Origin: Oscillospiraceae bacterium
GTDB lineage: Bacteria > Bacillota > Clostridia > Oscillospirales > Acutalibacteraceae
Length of the DNA stretch: 5,163 bases
Direction: 5' to 3'
NCBI GenBank assembly: GCA_022508865.1
Contig: JAFLUK010000106.1
Location: 1-5,163 of the forward strand
Shown here: one piece after another, positions 1-5,163 of the stretch
Numbering within the stretch: the stretch's first letter is position 1
Layout: each line of letters begins with the position of its first letter
Position numbers and translations under genes: made by a program
The notes under the pieces: model-generated
What the model was told of the DNA's origin: nothing
The model's database searches: none
What the model saw: the letters and a program-made list of their open reading frames with translations, nothing else

Positions 1-1488
1 GTCGCCTGTTTCCCATGCAATGAGAGAACCCTGATGACGAGTGATAATATCCCCCTTCCATGGTTCATATCCGTCAAACACATGGTTCATAATGCCGTTG
101 CCGTTTGTATCTGTGAGAAATTCAGGTCTATATCCCATAAGACCACGAGCAGGAATACGAAATTCAATGTGGGTTGTACCGCCGCCGTTTGTATGCATAT
201 TAACAAGCTCGGCCTTTCTTGAGCCCAACTTCTCCATTACCGCACCTACATATTCGTCGGGAACCTCTATCATAAGGACTTCAATAGGCTCGCACTTTAC
301 GTCGTCAATAATTTTTGTGATAACCTGTGGACGTGAAACCTGAAATTCAAAATCCTGTCTTCTCATTGTTTCTATAAGTATAGAAAGGTGAAGTTCTCCT
401 CTGCCCGATACTTTAAAAGTATCTGCTGAATCCGTTTCTTCCACACGCAAAGCAACATTTGTTTCGATTTCTTTGAATAGTCTGTCCCTTAGGTTACGTG
501 AAGTTACATACTTGCCCTCTTTGCCTGCAAATGGTGAATTATTAACAATAAAATTCATTGTAACAGTAGGCTCATCTATTTTTATAAAAGGAAGAGGTTC
601 AACACAATCATAAGAGCATAGTGTTTCGCTGATATTGATTGTATTTATACCGCTGATACATACAAGATCACCAATGGTTGCCTCCGGTGTTTCTACTCTG
701 GAAAGTCCCTGATACTGATAAAGCTTCTGAATTTTTACATTTCTTCGGCTTCCGTCAATACCGCAAAGAACTGCTCCCTGTCCTGACTTTACTGTACCTC
801 TTTCAACTCTGCCGATACCGATTCTGCCAACATAATCGTCATAGTCAATGTTAGAAATAAGTATTTGCAGTCCTCCGTCGGGGTCACCCTGTGGAGCAGG
901 GATTTCCTCAACGATTTTTTTAAAGAGAGGCTCCATATTATCGTTAGGTGTGTTGGGATCAAGTGTTGCAAAGCCTGCCTTTGCGGAAGCATATACAACA
1001 GGGAATTCTATTTGGTCTTCATCTGCTCCAAGCTCAATAAACAAATCAAGAACTTCATCCACAACCTCCTCGGGGCGTGAACCGTCTCTGTCAATTTTAT
1101 TAACAACTACAAGAGGCTTTTTCTTGAGTCCCAATGCCTTTTTTAAAACAAAACGAGTCTGGGGCATACAACCCTCAAATGCGTCAACAACAAGAAGTAC
1201 ACCGTCAACCATTTGGAGAATACGTTCAACCTCACCGCCAAAATCTGCGTGACCGGGAGTATCTACAATATTGATTTTTGTATCGCCAAACATAACAGAG
1301 GTTGTTTTTGAAAGGATAGTAATTCCTCTTTCTCTTTCCAAATCATTACTATCCATAACTCTTTCTTCTACAACTTCGTTTGTTCTGAATGTGCCGCTTT
1401 GCTTAAGAAGCTCATCAACAAGTGTTGTTTTGCCGTGGTCAACGTGGGCAATTATTGCAATATTTCTTAAATTATCTTTTGCAACCAT
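1..1488 (-). CDS. typA: Translational GTPase TypA/BipA (3' end missing, runs off left edge)
   Basis: Ribosome-associated GTPase of the EF-G/LepA superfamily, linked in other bacteria to ribosome assembly and to growth under stress or cold. The reading frame is open from the ATG at 1488 to base 1, giving 496 codons with no stop. Family members are about 605-615 aa, so roughly 110 C-terminal residues lie outside the window. All G motifs are present: P-loop AHVDHGKTT (residues 14-22), switch I RGITIL (54-59), DTPGHADFGG (76-85), NKID (130-133) and SAK (168-170). A beta-barrel domain II follows (about 200-290), then the EF-G-like domains, including VSGRGELHLSILIE and the TypA-typical stretches ARGLMGYRPEFLTDT and GIMNHVFDGYEPW. 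These last motifs separate it from LepA, EF-G and TetM-type proteins. The start is supported by a GAAGGA ribosome site 9 nt upstream and by MVAKDNLRNIAIIAHVDHGK matching the usual TypA N-terminus. It is transcribed divergently from acn; no functional link is implied. No frameshift or missing key residue was seen. Confidence 0.95.
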   Translation of the reverse strand, partial: MVAKDNLRNIAIIAHVDHGKTTLVDELLKQSGTFRTNEVVEERVMDSNDLERERGITILSKTTSVMFGDTKINIVDTPGHADFGGEVERILQMVDGVLLVVDAFEGCMPQTRFVLKKALGLKKKPLVVVNKIDRDGSRPEEVVDEVLDLFIELGADEDQIEFPVVYASAKAGFATLDPNTPNDNMEPLFKKIVEEIPAPQGDPDGGLQILISNIDYDDYVGRIGIGRVERGTVKSGQGAVLCGIDGSRRNVKIQKLYQYQGLSRVETPEATIGDLVCISGINTINISETLCSYDCVEPLPFIKIDEPTVTMNFIVNNSPFAGKEGKYVTSRNLRDRLFKEIETNVALRVEETDSADTFKVSGRGELHLSILIETMRRQDFEFQVSRPQVITKIIDDVKCEPIEVLMIEVPDEYVGAVMEKLGSRKAELVNMHTNGGGTTHIEFRIPARGLMGYRPEFLTDTNGNGIMNHVFDGYEPWKGDIITRHQGSLIAWETGD

Positions 1489-1497
1489 TGTATCATT

Positions 1498-1503
1498 TCC
1501 TTC
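1498..1503 (-). promoter_or_regulatory. Ribosome binding site of typA
   Basis: On the minus strand GAAGGA lies 9 nt before the ATG at 1488. It supports that start, since no other in-frame ATG nearby has a comparable site. Confidence 0.8.
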
Positions 1504-1530
1504 ATTTGTTTAGTTTTTAGCTAGTTATTG

Positions 1531-1559
1531 ATTATATCACACAGAATTCAGAAATACAA
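1531..1559 (-). promoter_or_regulatory. Probable sigma-A promoter of typA (extended -10)
   Basis: Read on the minus strand, a perfect -10 box TATAAT lies at 1536-1531. It is preceded by TGA, giving the extended -10 motif TGnTATAAT. A weak -35 box TTGTAT (3 of 6 consensus bases) lies at 1559-1554 with a 17-bp spacer. Transcription would begin near 1524, leaving a leader of about 35 nt before the typA start, which is enough for the ribosome site at 1498-1503. An extended -10 commonly compensates for a weak -35. This is a motif-based call, with the usual caution that AT-rich DNA produces chance matches. Confidence 0.65.
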
Positions 1560-1635
1560 ATAAAAACGCAATTACTGTTATTTTGTTAAAAAAAATAAAA
1601 AATATTACCCTATATTTGGGCATTAATAAACTATT

Positions 1636-1653
1636 TTGATATTAATTTAACAT
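1636..1653. promoter_or_regulatory. Candidate Rex operator, imperfect
   Basis: TTGATATTAATTTAACAT resembles the clostridial Rex palindrome TTGTTAANNNNTTAACAA. It matches 11 of the 14 specified bases, including the left TTG and most of the right TTAACAA arm; the last base is T instead of A. It overlaps the first base of the acn -35 box at 1653, a position where a bound repressor would hinder RNA polymerase. The rex gene begins in this same window at 5044, which makes the site more plausible. Against it, the region is very AT-rich, so partial matches are expected, and the conserved outer CAA is broken. A lone perfect half-site TTGTTAA at 1583-1589 has no partner. Confidence 0.3.
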
Positions 1654-1681
1654 TGATATAAGTTTAAAAATATTGTATAAT
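1653..1681 (+). promoter_or_regulatory. Probable sigma-A promoter of acn (and likely icd-rex)
   Basis: A -35 box TTGATA (5 of 6 consensus bases, 1653-1658) and a perfect -10 box TATAAT (1676-1681) are separated by exactly 17 bp, which is the best-scoring arrangement for the vegetative sigma factor. Transcription would start near 1688, giving a leader of about 80 nt before the acn ATG. No convincing promoter was found in front of icd or rex, so this one probably drives the whole rightward set. Confidence 0.75.
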
Positions 1682-1684
1682 ATA

Positions 1685-1710
1685 AAAGTATATTAGAATT
1701 ATTATACTTT
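1685..1710. promoter_or_regulatory. Inverted repeat at the acn transcription start
   Basis: The arms AAAGTATATTA (1685-1695) and TATTATACTTT (1700-1710) pair at 10 of 11 positions, with a T/T mismatch at 1693/1702, around a 4-base GAAT centre. The centre lies about 10 bp after the predicted start point, a typical repressor-operator position. The same bases could fold as a 5' mRNA stem-loop. I cannot assign a regulator. All but two of the base pairs are A-T, so a chance origin is possible. Confidence 0.45.
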
Positions 1711-1714
1711 GAAG

Positions 1715-1739
1715 TTGTAATTACGAGCTATAATTACAA
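1715..1739. promoter_or_regulatory. Second inverted repeat in the acn leader
   Basis: TTGTAATTA (1715-1723) and TAATTACAA (1731-1739) are perfect 9-bp arms around a 7-base spacer CGAGCTA. The repeat lies entirely in the untranslated leader, ending 11 nt before the ribosome binding site. It could be an operator (half-site TTGTAATTA) or a weak RNA stem-loop. As RNA it would contain only one G-C pair per stem, so a DNA-binding role seems likelier than a terminator or attenuator. The regulator is unknown. Confidence 0.45.
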
Positions 1740-1750
1740 GAAAATTAATA

Positions 1751-1758
1751 AGAAGGAG
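1751..1758 (+). promoter_or_regulatory. Ribosome binding site of acn
   Basis: AGAAGGAG lies 10 nt before the ATG at 1769. It is a strong Shine-Dalgarno match and fixes the aconitase start. Confidence 0.88.
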
Positions 1759-1768
1759 AAAAGAGAAT

Positions 1769-3700
1769 ATGGGATTTACACTTGCAGAAAAAATCATTAA
1801 GGAACATATTGTTGACGGCGAAATGATTAAGGGCACTGACATTGGTCTTAAGATTGACCAGACTCTTACACAGGACGCTACAGGCACAATGGCTTATCTG
1901 GAATTTGAGGCTATGGGTGTACCGAGAGTAAAGACAGAGAAATCTGTTGCCTATATTGACCACAACACACTTCAGACAGGCTTTGAAAATGCAGATGACC
2001 ACAGATTTATTCAGTCTGTTTGTAAGAAGCATGGTATTTACTTTTCAAAGCCGGGCAACGGTATTTGTCATCAGGTTCACCTTGAACGTTTTGGTAAACC
2101 GGGTAAAACATTAATCGGCTCTGACTCCCACACACCTACAGGCGGCGGTATCGGTATGCTGGCTATGGGTGCAGGCGGTCTTGACGTTGCTGTTGCTATG
2201 GGCGGCGGCGCTTACTACATAACAATGCCAAAGATGGTAAAGGTTAACCTTACAGGCAAGCTTAATCCATGGGTTGCTGCAAAGGATATTATTCTTGAGG
2301 TGTTAAGAATTATGTCCGTTAAGGGCGGTGTGGGCAAAATTGTTGAATACGGCGGAGAAGGTGTTAAGACACTTTCTGTTCCCGAAAGAGCAACAATTAC
2401 AAATATGGGCGCCGAACTTGGCGCTACAACATCTATCTTCCCATCTGACGAAATTACTCTTGAATTTTTAAAGGCTCAGAACAGAGCTGAAGATTGGGTT
2501 GAACTTACACCTGATGAAGATGCAGTTTATGACGAAGTTATTGACATTGACCTTTCTACACTGAAGCCAATGGCTGCTTGTCCTCACTCACCTGACAACA
2601 TTAAAACAATTGAAAGTCTTGCAGGTCAGACAGTTGACCAGATTTGTATCGGCTCCTGCACAAACTCATCCTACAGAGATTTGATGACAGTTGCACATAT
2701 CCTTAAGGGTAAGACAATTGCAGAGAATGTTTCTTTGGCTATTGCACCGGGCTCAAAGCAGGTATTTAATATGCTGGCTCTTAACGGCGCACTTGGTGAT
2801 TTGATTGCCGCAGGCGCAAGAATTCTTGAATCTGCTTGCGGTCCATGCATTGGTATGGGTCAGTCACCAAATTCAAAGGGTATCTCTTTAAGAACATTTA
2901 ACAGAAACTTCCTTGGACGTTCAGGAACAAAGGACGGACAAATTTATCTTGTATCTCCCGAAACAGCAGCTGCTTCTGCACTTACAGGTGTATTTACAGA
3001 CCCTACAACACTTGGTGAGGGATATAGTGTTGAAATGCCTGAAAAGTTCCTTATTAATGACAATATGGTTATTGCTCCTGCTACAGTTGAGGAAATGGAC
3101 AATATTGAAGTACTCCGAGGTCCAAACATTAAGCCTTTCCCTGAAACTACTCCGCTGGAGGAAACAATTAACGCTACCTGCGCATTAAAGGTTGAGGACA
3201 ACATTACAACCGACCACATTATGCCTGCAGGTGCAAAAATTCTTCCACTTCGTTCAAATATTCCCGCAATTTCACAGCATTGCTTTACAGTATGTGACGC
3301 AGAATTCCCAACCAGAGCAAAGGCGCTTGGTTCATCAATCATTGTTGGCGGCGCTAACTATGGTCAGGGTTCTTCAAGAGAACACGCAGCTCTTGCTCCG
3401 CTTTATCTTGGTGTTAAGGCTGTGCTTGTTAAGTCATTTGCAAGAATTCACAGGGCAAACCTTATTAATGCAGGTATTCTTCCTCTTGAATTCTGTAACG
3501 AGGCTGATTACGACAAGATTTCTCTCAACGACGAGATTACTATGCCTGATGTTAAGACAATTATTGCTAACGGCGGTGACGTTAAGATTGTCAACAAAAC
3601 AACAGGTGAAGAAATTATGGCAAAGTGTGAGCTTACAGACAGAACAAAGGCAATTATAATAGCAGGCGGTTTACTTAACTATACAAAAGAAAACAGCTGA
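1769..3700 (+). CDS. acn: Aconitate hydratase (aconitase), short form
   Basis: Cytoplasmic iron-sulfur enzyme interconverting citrate and isocitrate through cis-aconitate. At 643 aa it belongs to the compact aconitase class (about 640-660 aa) found in Clostridia and some thermophiles. It is shorter than AcnA (about 890 aa), AcnB (about 865 aa) and the mitochondrial enzyme. The three [4Fe-4S] cysteines are present: C297 in IGSCTNSS, and C357 and C360 in CGPCIGMG. Active-site matches to mitochondrial aconitase include D64-H65, H101, D119-S120-H121 in DSHTPTGGG, R379 and R384 in FNRNFLGR, and the swivel-domain loop SSREH (535-539), where S535 is the likely catalytic base. Domains 1-3 span about residues 1-420 and the swivel domain about 470-640. 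The FNRNFLGR and SSREH motifs favour aconitase over the related isopropylmalate and homoaconitate enzymes, whose large and small subunits are usually separate. The start has a strong ribosome site. It is followed by icd, the next enzyme of the pathway. The frame is intact. Confidence 0.95.
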   Translation: MGFTLAEKIIKEHIVDGEMIKGTDIGLKIDQTLTQDATGTMAYLEFEAMGVPRVKTEKSVAYIDHNTLQTGFENADDHRFIQSVCKKHGIYFSKPGNGICHQVHLERFGKPGKTLIGSDSHTPTGGGIGMLAMGAGGLDVAVAMGGGAYYITMPKMVKVNLTGKLNPWVAAKDIILEVLRIMSVKGGVGKIVEYGGEGVKTLSVPERATITNMGAELGATTSIFPSDEITLEFLKAQNRAEDWVELTPDEDAVYDEVIDIDLSTLKPMAACPHSPDNIKTIESLAGQTVDQICIGSCTNSSYRDLMTVAHILKGKTIAENVSLAIAPGSKQVFNMLALNGALGDLIAAGARILESACGPCIGMGQSPNSKGISLRTFNRNFLGRSGTKDGQIYLVSPETAAASALTGVFTDPTTLGEGYSVEMPEKFLINDNMVIAPATVEEMDNIEVLRGPNIKPFPETTPLEETINATCALKVEDNITTDHIMPAGAKILPLRSNIPAISQHCFTVCDAEFPTRAKALGSSIIVGGANYGQGSSREHAALAPLYLGVKAVLVKSFARIHRANLINAGILPLEFCNEADYDKISLNDEITMPDVKTIIANGGDVKIVNKTTGEEIMAKCELTDRTKAIIIAGGLLNYTKENS

Positions 3701-3717
3701 TTCACTTAATAAATAAT

Positions 3718-3774
3718 GAAAACCTGTTACAATGGCGTATCAGACAATATTTCTGTACCATTCGGCAGGTTTTC
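3718..3774 (+). other. Long imperfect hairpin in the acn-icd gap
   Basis: The outer arms GAAAACCTG (3718-3726) and CAGGTTTTC (3766-3774) are perfectly complementary over 9 bp. Two nested pairings continue inward: AATGG (3731-3735) with CCATT (3758-3762), and CAGA (3741-3744) with TCTG (3752-3755), leaving a 7-base loop. The outer stem has an A-run on the left and a T-run on the right, as in two-way intrinsic terminators, but the stem is interrupted and the following TTACATT is not a continuous T tract. It may be a partial terminator tuning acn relative to icd, an mRNA-processing or stabilising structure, or the remnant of a small repeat. It occupies about half of the 109-bp gap. Confidence 0.55.
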
Positions 3775-3792
3775 TTACATTTAATATTATAC

Positions 3793-3800
3793 AAAAGGAG
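3793..3800 (+). promoter_or_regulatory. Ribosome binding site that decides the icd start
   Basis: AAAAGGAG ends 9 nt before the ATG at 3810. The upstream in-frame ATG at 3732 has no such site, so 3810 is the real start. Confidence 0.9.
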
Positions 3801-3809
3801 AATGTAACA

Positions 3810-5018
3810 ATGGCAAAAATTCCTATGACCACACCACTGGTTGAAATGGACGGCGACGAAATGACAAGAATCATATGGAAGATGATTAAAGATATTCTTA
3901 TCACACCATATGTTGATTTAAAGACAGAATATTATGACCTTGGTCTTGAACACAGAAATGAAACTAATGACCAAGTTACAGTTGAGTCAGCAGAGGCTAC
4001 AAAAAAATACGGTGTTGCTGTTAAATGTGCTACTATCACACCTAATGCTGCAAGAATGACTGAATATGATTTGAAGGAAATGTGGAAGTCACCTAACGGT
4101 ACTATCAGGGCAATTCTTGACGGTACAGTATTCCGTTCACCTATTATTGTTAAGGGTATTACTCCATACATTCCAACATGGAAGAAACCAATCACTATTG
4201 CAAGACACGCATATGGTGACGTTTATAAAAATACAGAAATGATTGTTGAAGGAGGCTCAAAAGCTGAACTCCTTGTTACAAAGGCAGACGGCACAACAGA
4301 AACTTCCCTTATTCACGAGTTTAAGGGCGATGGTATTATTCAGGGTATGCACAACCTTGACGACTCAATCGGCTCCTTTGCAAGAGCTTGCTTTAACTAT
4401 GCTCTTGATTTGAAGCAAGATATCTGGTTTGCTACAAAGGATACTATCAGCAAGAAATACGACCACACATTTAAGGATATTTTTCAGGAAATATTTGATA
4501 ACGATTATAAGGAAAAATTTGAAGAAGCAGGTATTGAATACTTCTATACTCTTATTGATGACGCTGTTGCAAGAGTTGTTCGTTCAGACGGCGGTTACAT
4601 CTGGGCTTGTAAAAACTATGACGGTGACGTTATGAGTGATATGATTGCCACTGCATTCGGCTCACTTGCCATGATGACATCTGTACTTGTTTCTCCTGAC
4701 GGCATTTATGAATATGAAGCTGCACACGGTACAGTTCAAAGACACTACTACAAGCACTTAAAGGGTGAAGAAACTTCTACAAACAGTGTTGCAACTCTCT
4801 TTGCCTGGACAGGCGCCCTCAGAAAAAGAGGCGAACTTGACGGTAATAAGGCACTTTCTGACTTTGCTGACAAGCTGGAGCAAGCTACAATCAAGACTAT
4901 TGAAGACGGAGTAATGACAGGCGACCTCTATCTCCTGTCTACACTTGAAAATAAGAAGAAAGTAAACACAGAAGATTTCTTGGTTGCTATTAACGATAGA
5001 CTTAAGGAAATCCTCTAA
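3810..5018 (+). CDS. icd: NADP-dependent isocitrate dehydrogenase, dimeric (eukaryote-like) type
   Basis: Oxidatively decarboxylates isocitrate to 2-oxoglutarate, reducing NADP+ to NADPH in the cytoplasm. The 402-aa protein belongs to the homodimeric subfamily that includes human IDH1/IDH2, not to the E. coli Icd type. Numbering runs almost parallel to IDH1: T77, S94 and N96 in KSPNGTIR, R100, R109, R132 in ARHAYGDVY, and Y139 form the isocitrate site. K210 and D250 are further catalytic or metal residues, and D273 and D277 in NYDGDVMSD bind the metal. R311-H312 in HGTVQRHY match the residues that contact the 2'-phosphate of NADP, which points to NADP rather than NAD. The conserved block GEETSTNSVATLFAWT (319-334) follows. 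An in-frame ATG at 3732 would add 26 residues, but it lacks a ribosome site and lies inside the upstream hairpin, and MAKIPMTTPLVEMDGDEMTR matches the family N-terminus. It probably shares the acn transcript and is followed by rex after 25 bp. Confidence 0.95.
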   Translation: MAKIPMTTPLVEMDGDEMTRIIWKMIKDILITPYVDLKTEYYDLGLEHRNETNDQVTVESAEATKKYGVAVKCATITPNAARMTEYDLKEMWKSPNGTIRAILDGTVFRSPIIVKGITPYIPTWKKPITIARHAYGDVYKNTEMIVEGGSKAELLVTKADGTTETSLIHEFKGDGIIQGMHNLDDSIGSFARACFNYALDLKQDIWFATKDTISKKYDHTFKDIFQEIFDNDYKEKFEEAGIEYFYTLIDDAVARVVRSDGGYIWACKNYDGDVMSDMIATAFGSLAMMTSVLVSPDGIYEYEAAHGTVQRHYYKHLKGEETSTNSVATLFAWTGALRKRGELDGNKALSDFADKLEQATIKTIEDGVMTGDLYLLSTLENKKKVNTEDFLVAINDRLKEIL

Positions 5019-5024
5019 TTAGTT

Positions 5025-5031
5025 GAAAGGA
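5025..5031 (+). promoter_or_regulatory. Probable ribosome binding site of rex
   Basis: GAAAGGA ends 12 nt before the GTG at 5044. The spacing is slightly long but usable. No better site precedes the alternative ATG at 5068, so this motif favours the GTG start. Confidence 0.6.
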
Positions 5032-5043
5032 CGGCATAAAGGC

Positions 5044-5163
5044 GTGCCAAAGAATAACAAAATTTCAATGTCTGTTATCAGGCGACTTCCAAGATATTAT
5101 AGATTTGTCTGTGAATTGTTTGACAAGGGCGAAACAAGAATCAGTTCGGGTAAGCTTGCCGAG
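5044..5163 (+). CDS. rex: Redox-sensing transcriptional repressor Rex (N-terminus only, runs off right edge)
   Basis: Rex is a homodimeric repressor that senses the NADH/NAD+ ratio. NAD+-bound Rex holds operators of fermentation and respiration genes, and NADH releases it. Only the first 40 codons of the usual 205-220 are present, covering the start of the N-terminal winged-helix DNA-binding domain; the NADH-binding Rossmann domain lies beyond the window. Recognition rests on SMSVIRRLPRYYRFVCELFD followed by KGETRISSGKLAE, which matches the Rex family pattern RRLPxYYRxL...G..RISSxxLAE. The GTG at 5044 gives 13 residues before RLP, in line with typical Rex proteins. The alternative ATG at 5068 leaves only five and has no ribosome site. 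A TTG at 5023 is in frame but unsupported. The 25-bp gap after icd holds no terminator or promoter I can see, so co-transcription with icd is likely. Confidence 0.85.
   Translation, partial: MPKNNKISMSVIRRLPRYYRFVCELFDKGETRISSGKLAE

Noticed and set aside
848..1252. Open frame of 134 codons on the plus strand, plus several shorter ones at 41-343 and 1271-1513.
   Set aside because: They are antisense to typA, whose minus-strand frame is fully open and carries all the GTPase motifs. The predicted peptides are low in complexity and lack ribosome sites.
1583..1600. A second Rex operator starting with the perfect half-site TTGTTAA.
   Set aside because: The other half reads AATAAAA, matching only 3 of 7 positions of TTAACAA, so there is no palindrome.
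1600..1617. Short inverted repeat AAATAT / ATATTT around TACCCT.
   Set aside because: Six A-T pairs in very AT-rich DNA are expected by chance, and the repeat has no meaningful position relative to either promoter.
1621..1768. A CcpC-type box (ATAA-N7-TTAT), as found upstream of Bacillus aconitase.
   Set aside because: Checking each ATAA in the region by eye gave no properly spaced TTAT partner.
2944..3342. Open frame of 132 codons on the minus strand inside acn.
   Set aside because: It is a shadow of the aconitase swivel region, with no recognisable domain and no ribosome site or promoter noted.
3192..3659. Open frame of 155 codons on the plus strand in another frame of acn.
   Set aside because: It overlaps the conserved aconitase C-terminus. 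The leucine- and glutamine-rich peptide is typical of an out-of-frame translation.
3761..3790. A separate icd promoter using TATTAT at 3785-3790 as the -10 box.
   Set aside because: No acceptable -35 sequence lies 16-18 bp upstream, and the transcription start would fall in the icd ribosome site.
3732..3809. A 26-residue N-terminal extension of isocitrate dehydrogenase from the ATG at 3732.
   Set aside because: It has no ribosome site, lies in the hairpin region, does not resemble the family N-terminus, and the ATG at 3810 has a strong AAAAGGAG.

Overview
The window looks like chromosomal DNA from a low-GC Firmicute of class Clostridia, possibly a gut Oscillospiraceae/Ruminococcaceae relative. 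That placement rests on three things: the AT-rich intergenic DNA, the strong GGAG-type ribosome binding sites, and the mix of a short-form aconitase, an animal-like NADP isocitrate dehydrogenase and Rex. It is inference, because no marker gene is present. All recognised genes are conserved housekeeping or central-metabolism genes, and I see no mobile element, CRISPR array, RNA gene or defence system.

Layout. Positions 1-1488 (minus strand) hold the first 496 codons of the translational GTPase TypA/BipA; its C-terminus lies beyond the left edge. Positions 1489-1768 are a divergent control region of about 280 bp with a good promoter facing each way. It also carries two inverted repeats in the aconitase leader and an imperfect Rex-like operator next to the aconitase -35 box. 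Rightward follow acn (1769-3700, complete aconitase, 643 aa), a 109-bp gap containing a long imperfect hairpin, icd (3810-5018, NADP isocitrate dehydrogenase, 402 aa), and after 25 bp the first 40 codons of rex (5044 to the right edge, GTG start).

How the genes work together. Aconitase and isocitrate dehydrogenase are consecutive steps (citrate to isocitrate to 2-oxoglutarate plus NADPH). In fermentative Clostridia they usually serve as the oxidative half-cycle supplying glutamate carbon. Rex is the NADH/NAD+-sensing repressor of fermentation and redox genes. Its position directly behind icd, and a Rex-like sequence at the acn promoter, suggest a redox-linked acn-icd-rex transcription unit. 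The gene order is seen; the regulatory link is inferred. No citrate synthase gene is visible here.

I found no new biological system. The points most worth a second look are the acn control region, the acn-icd intergenic hairpin, and the coupling of rex to the citrate-oxidation genes.
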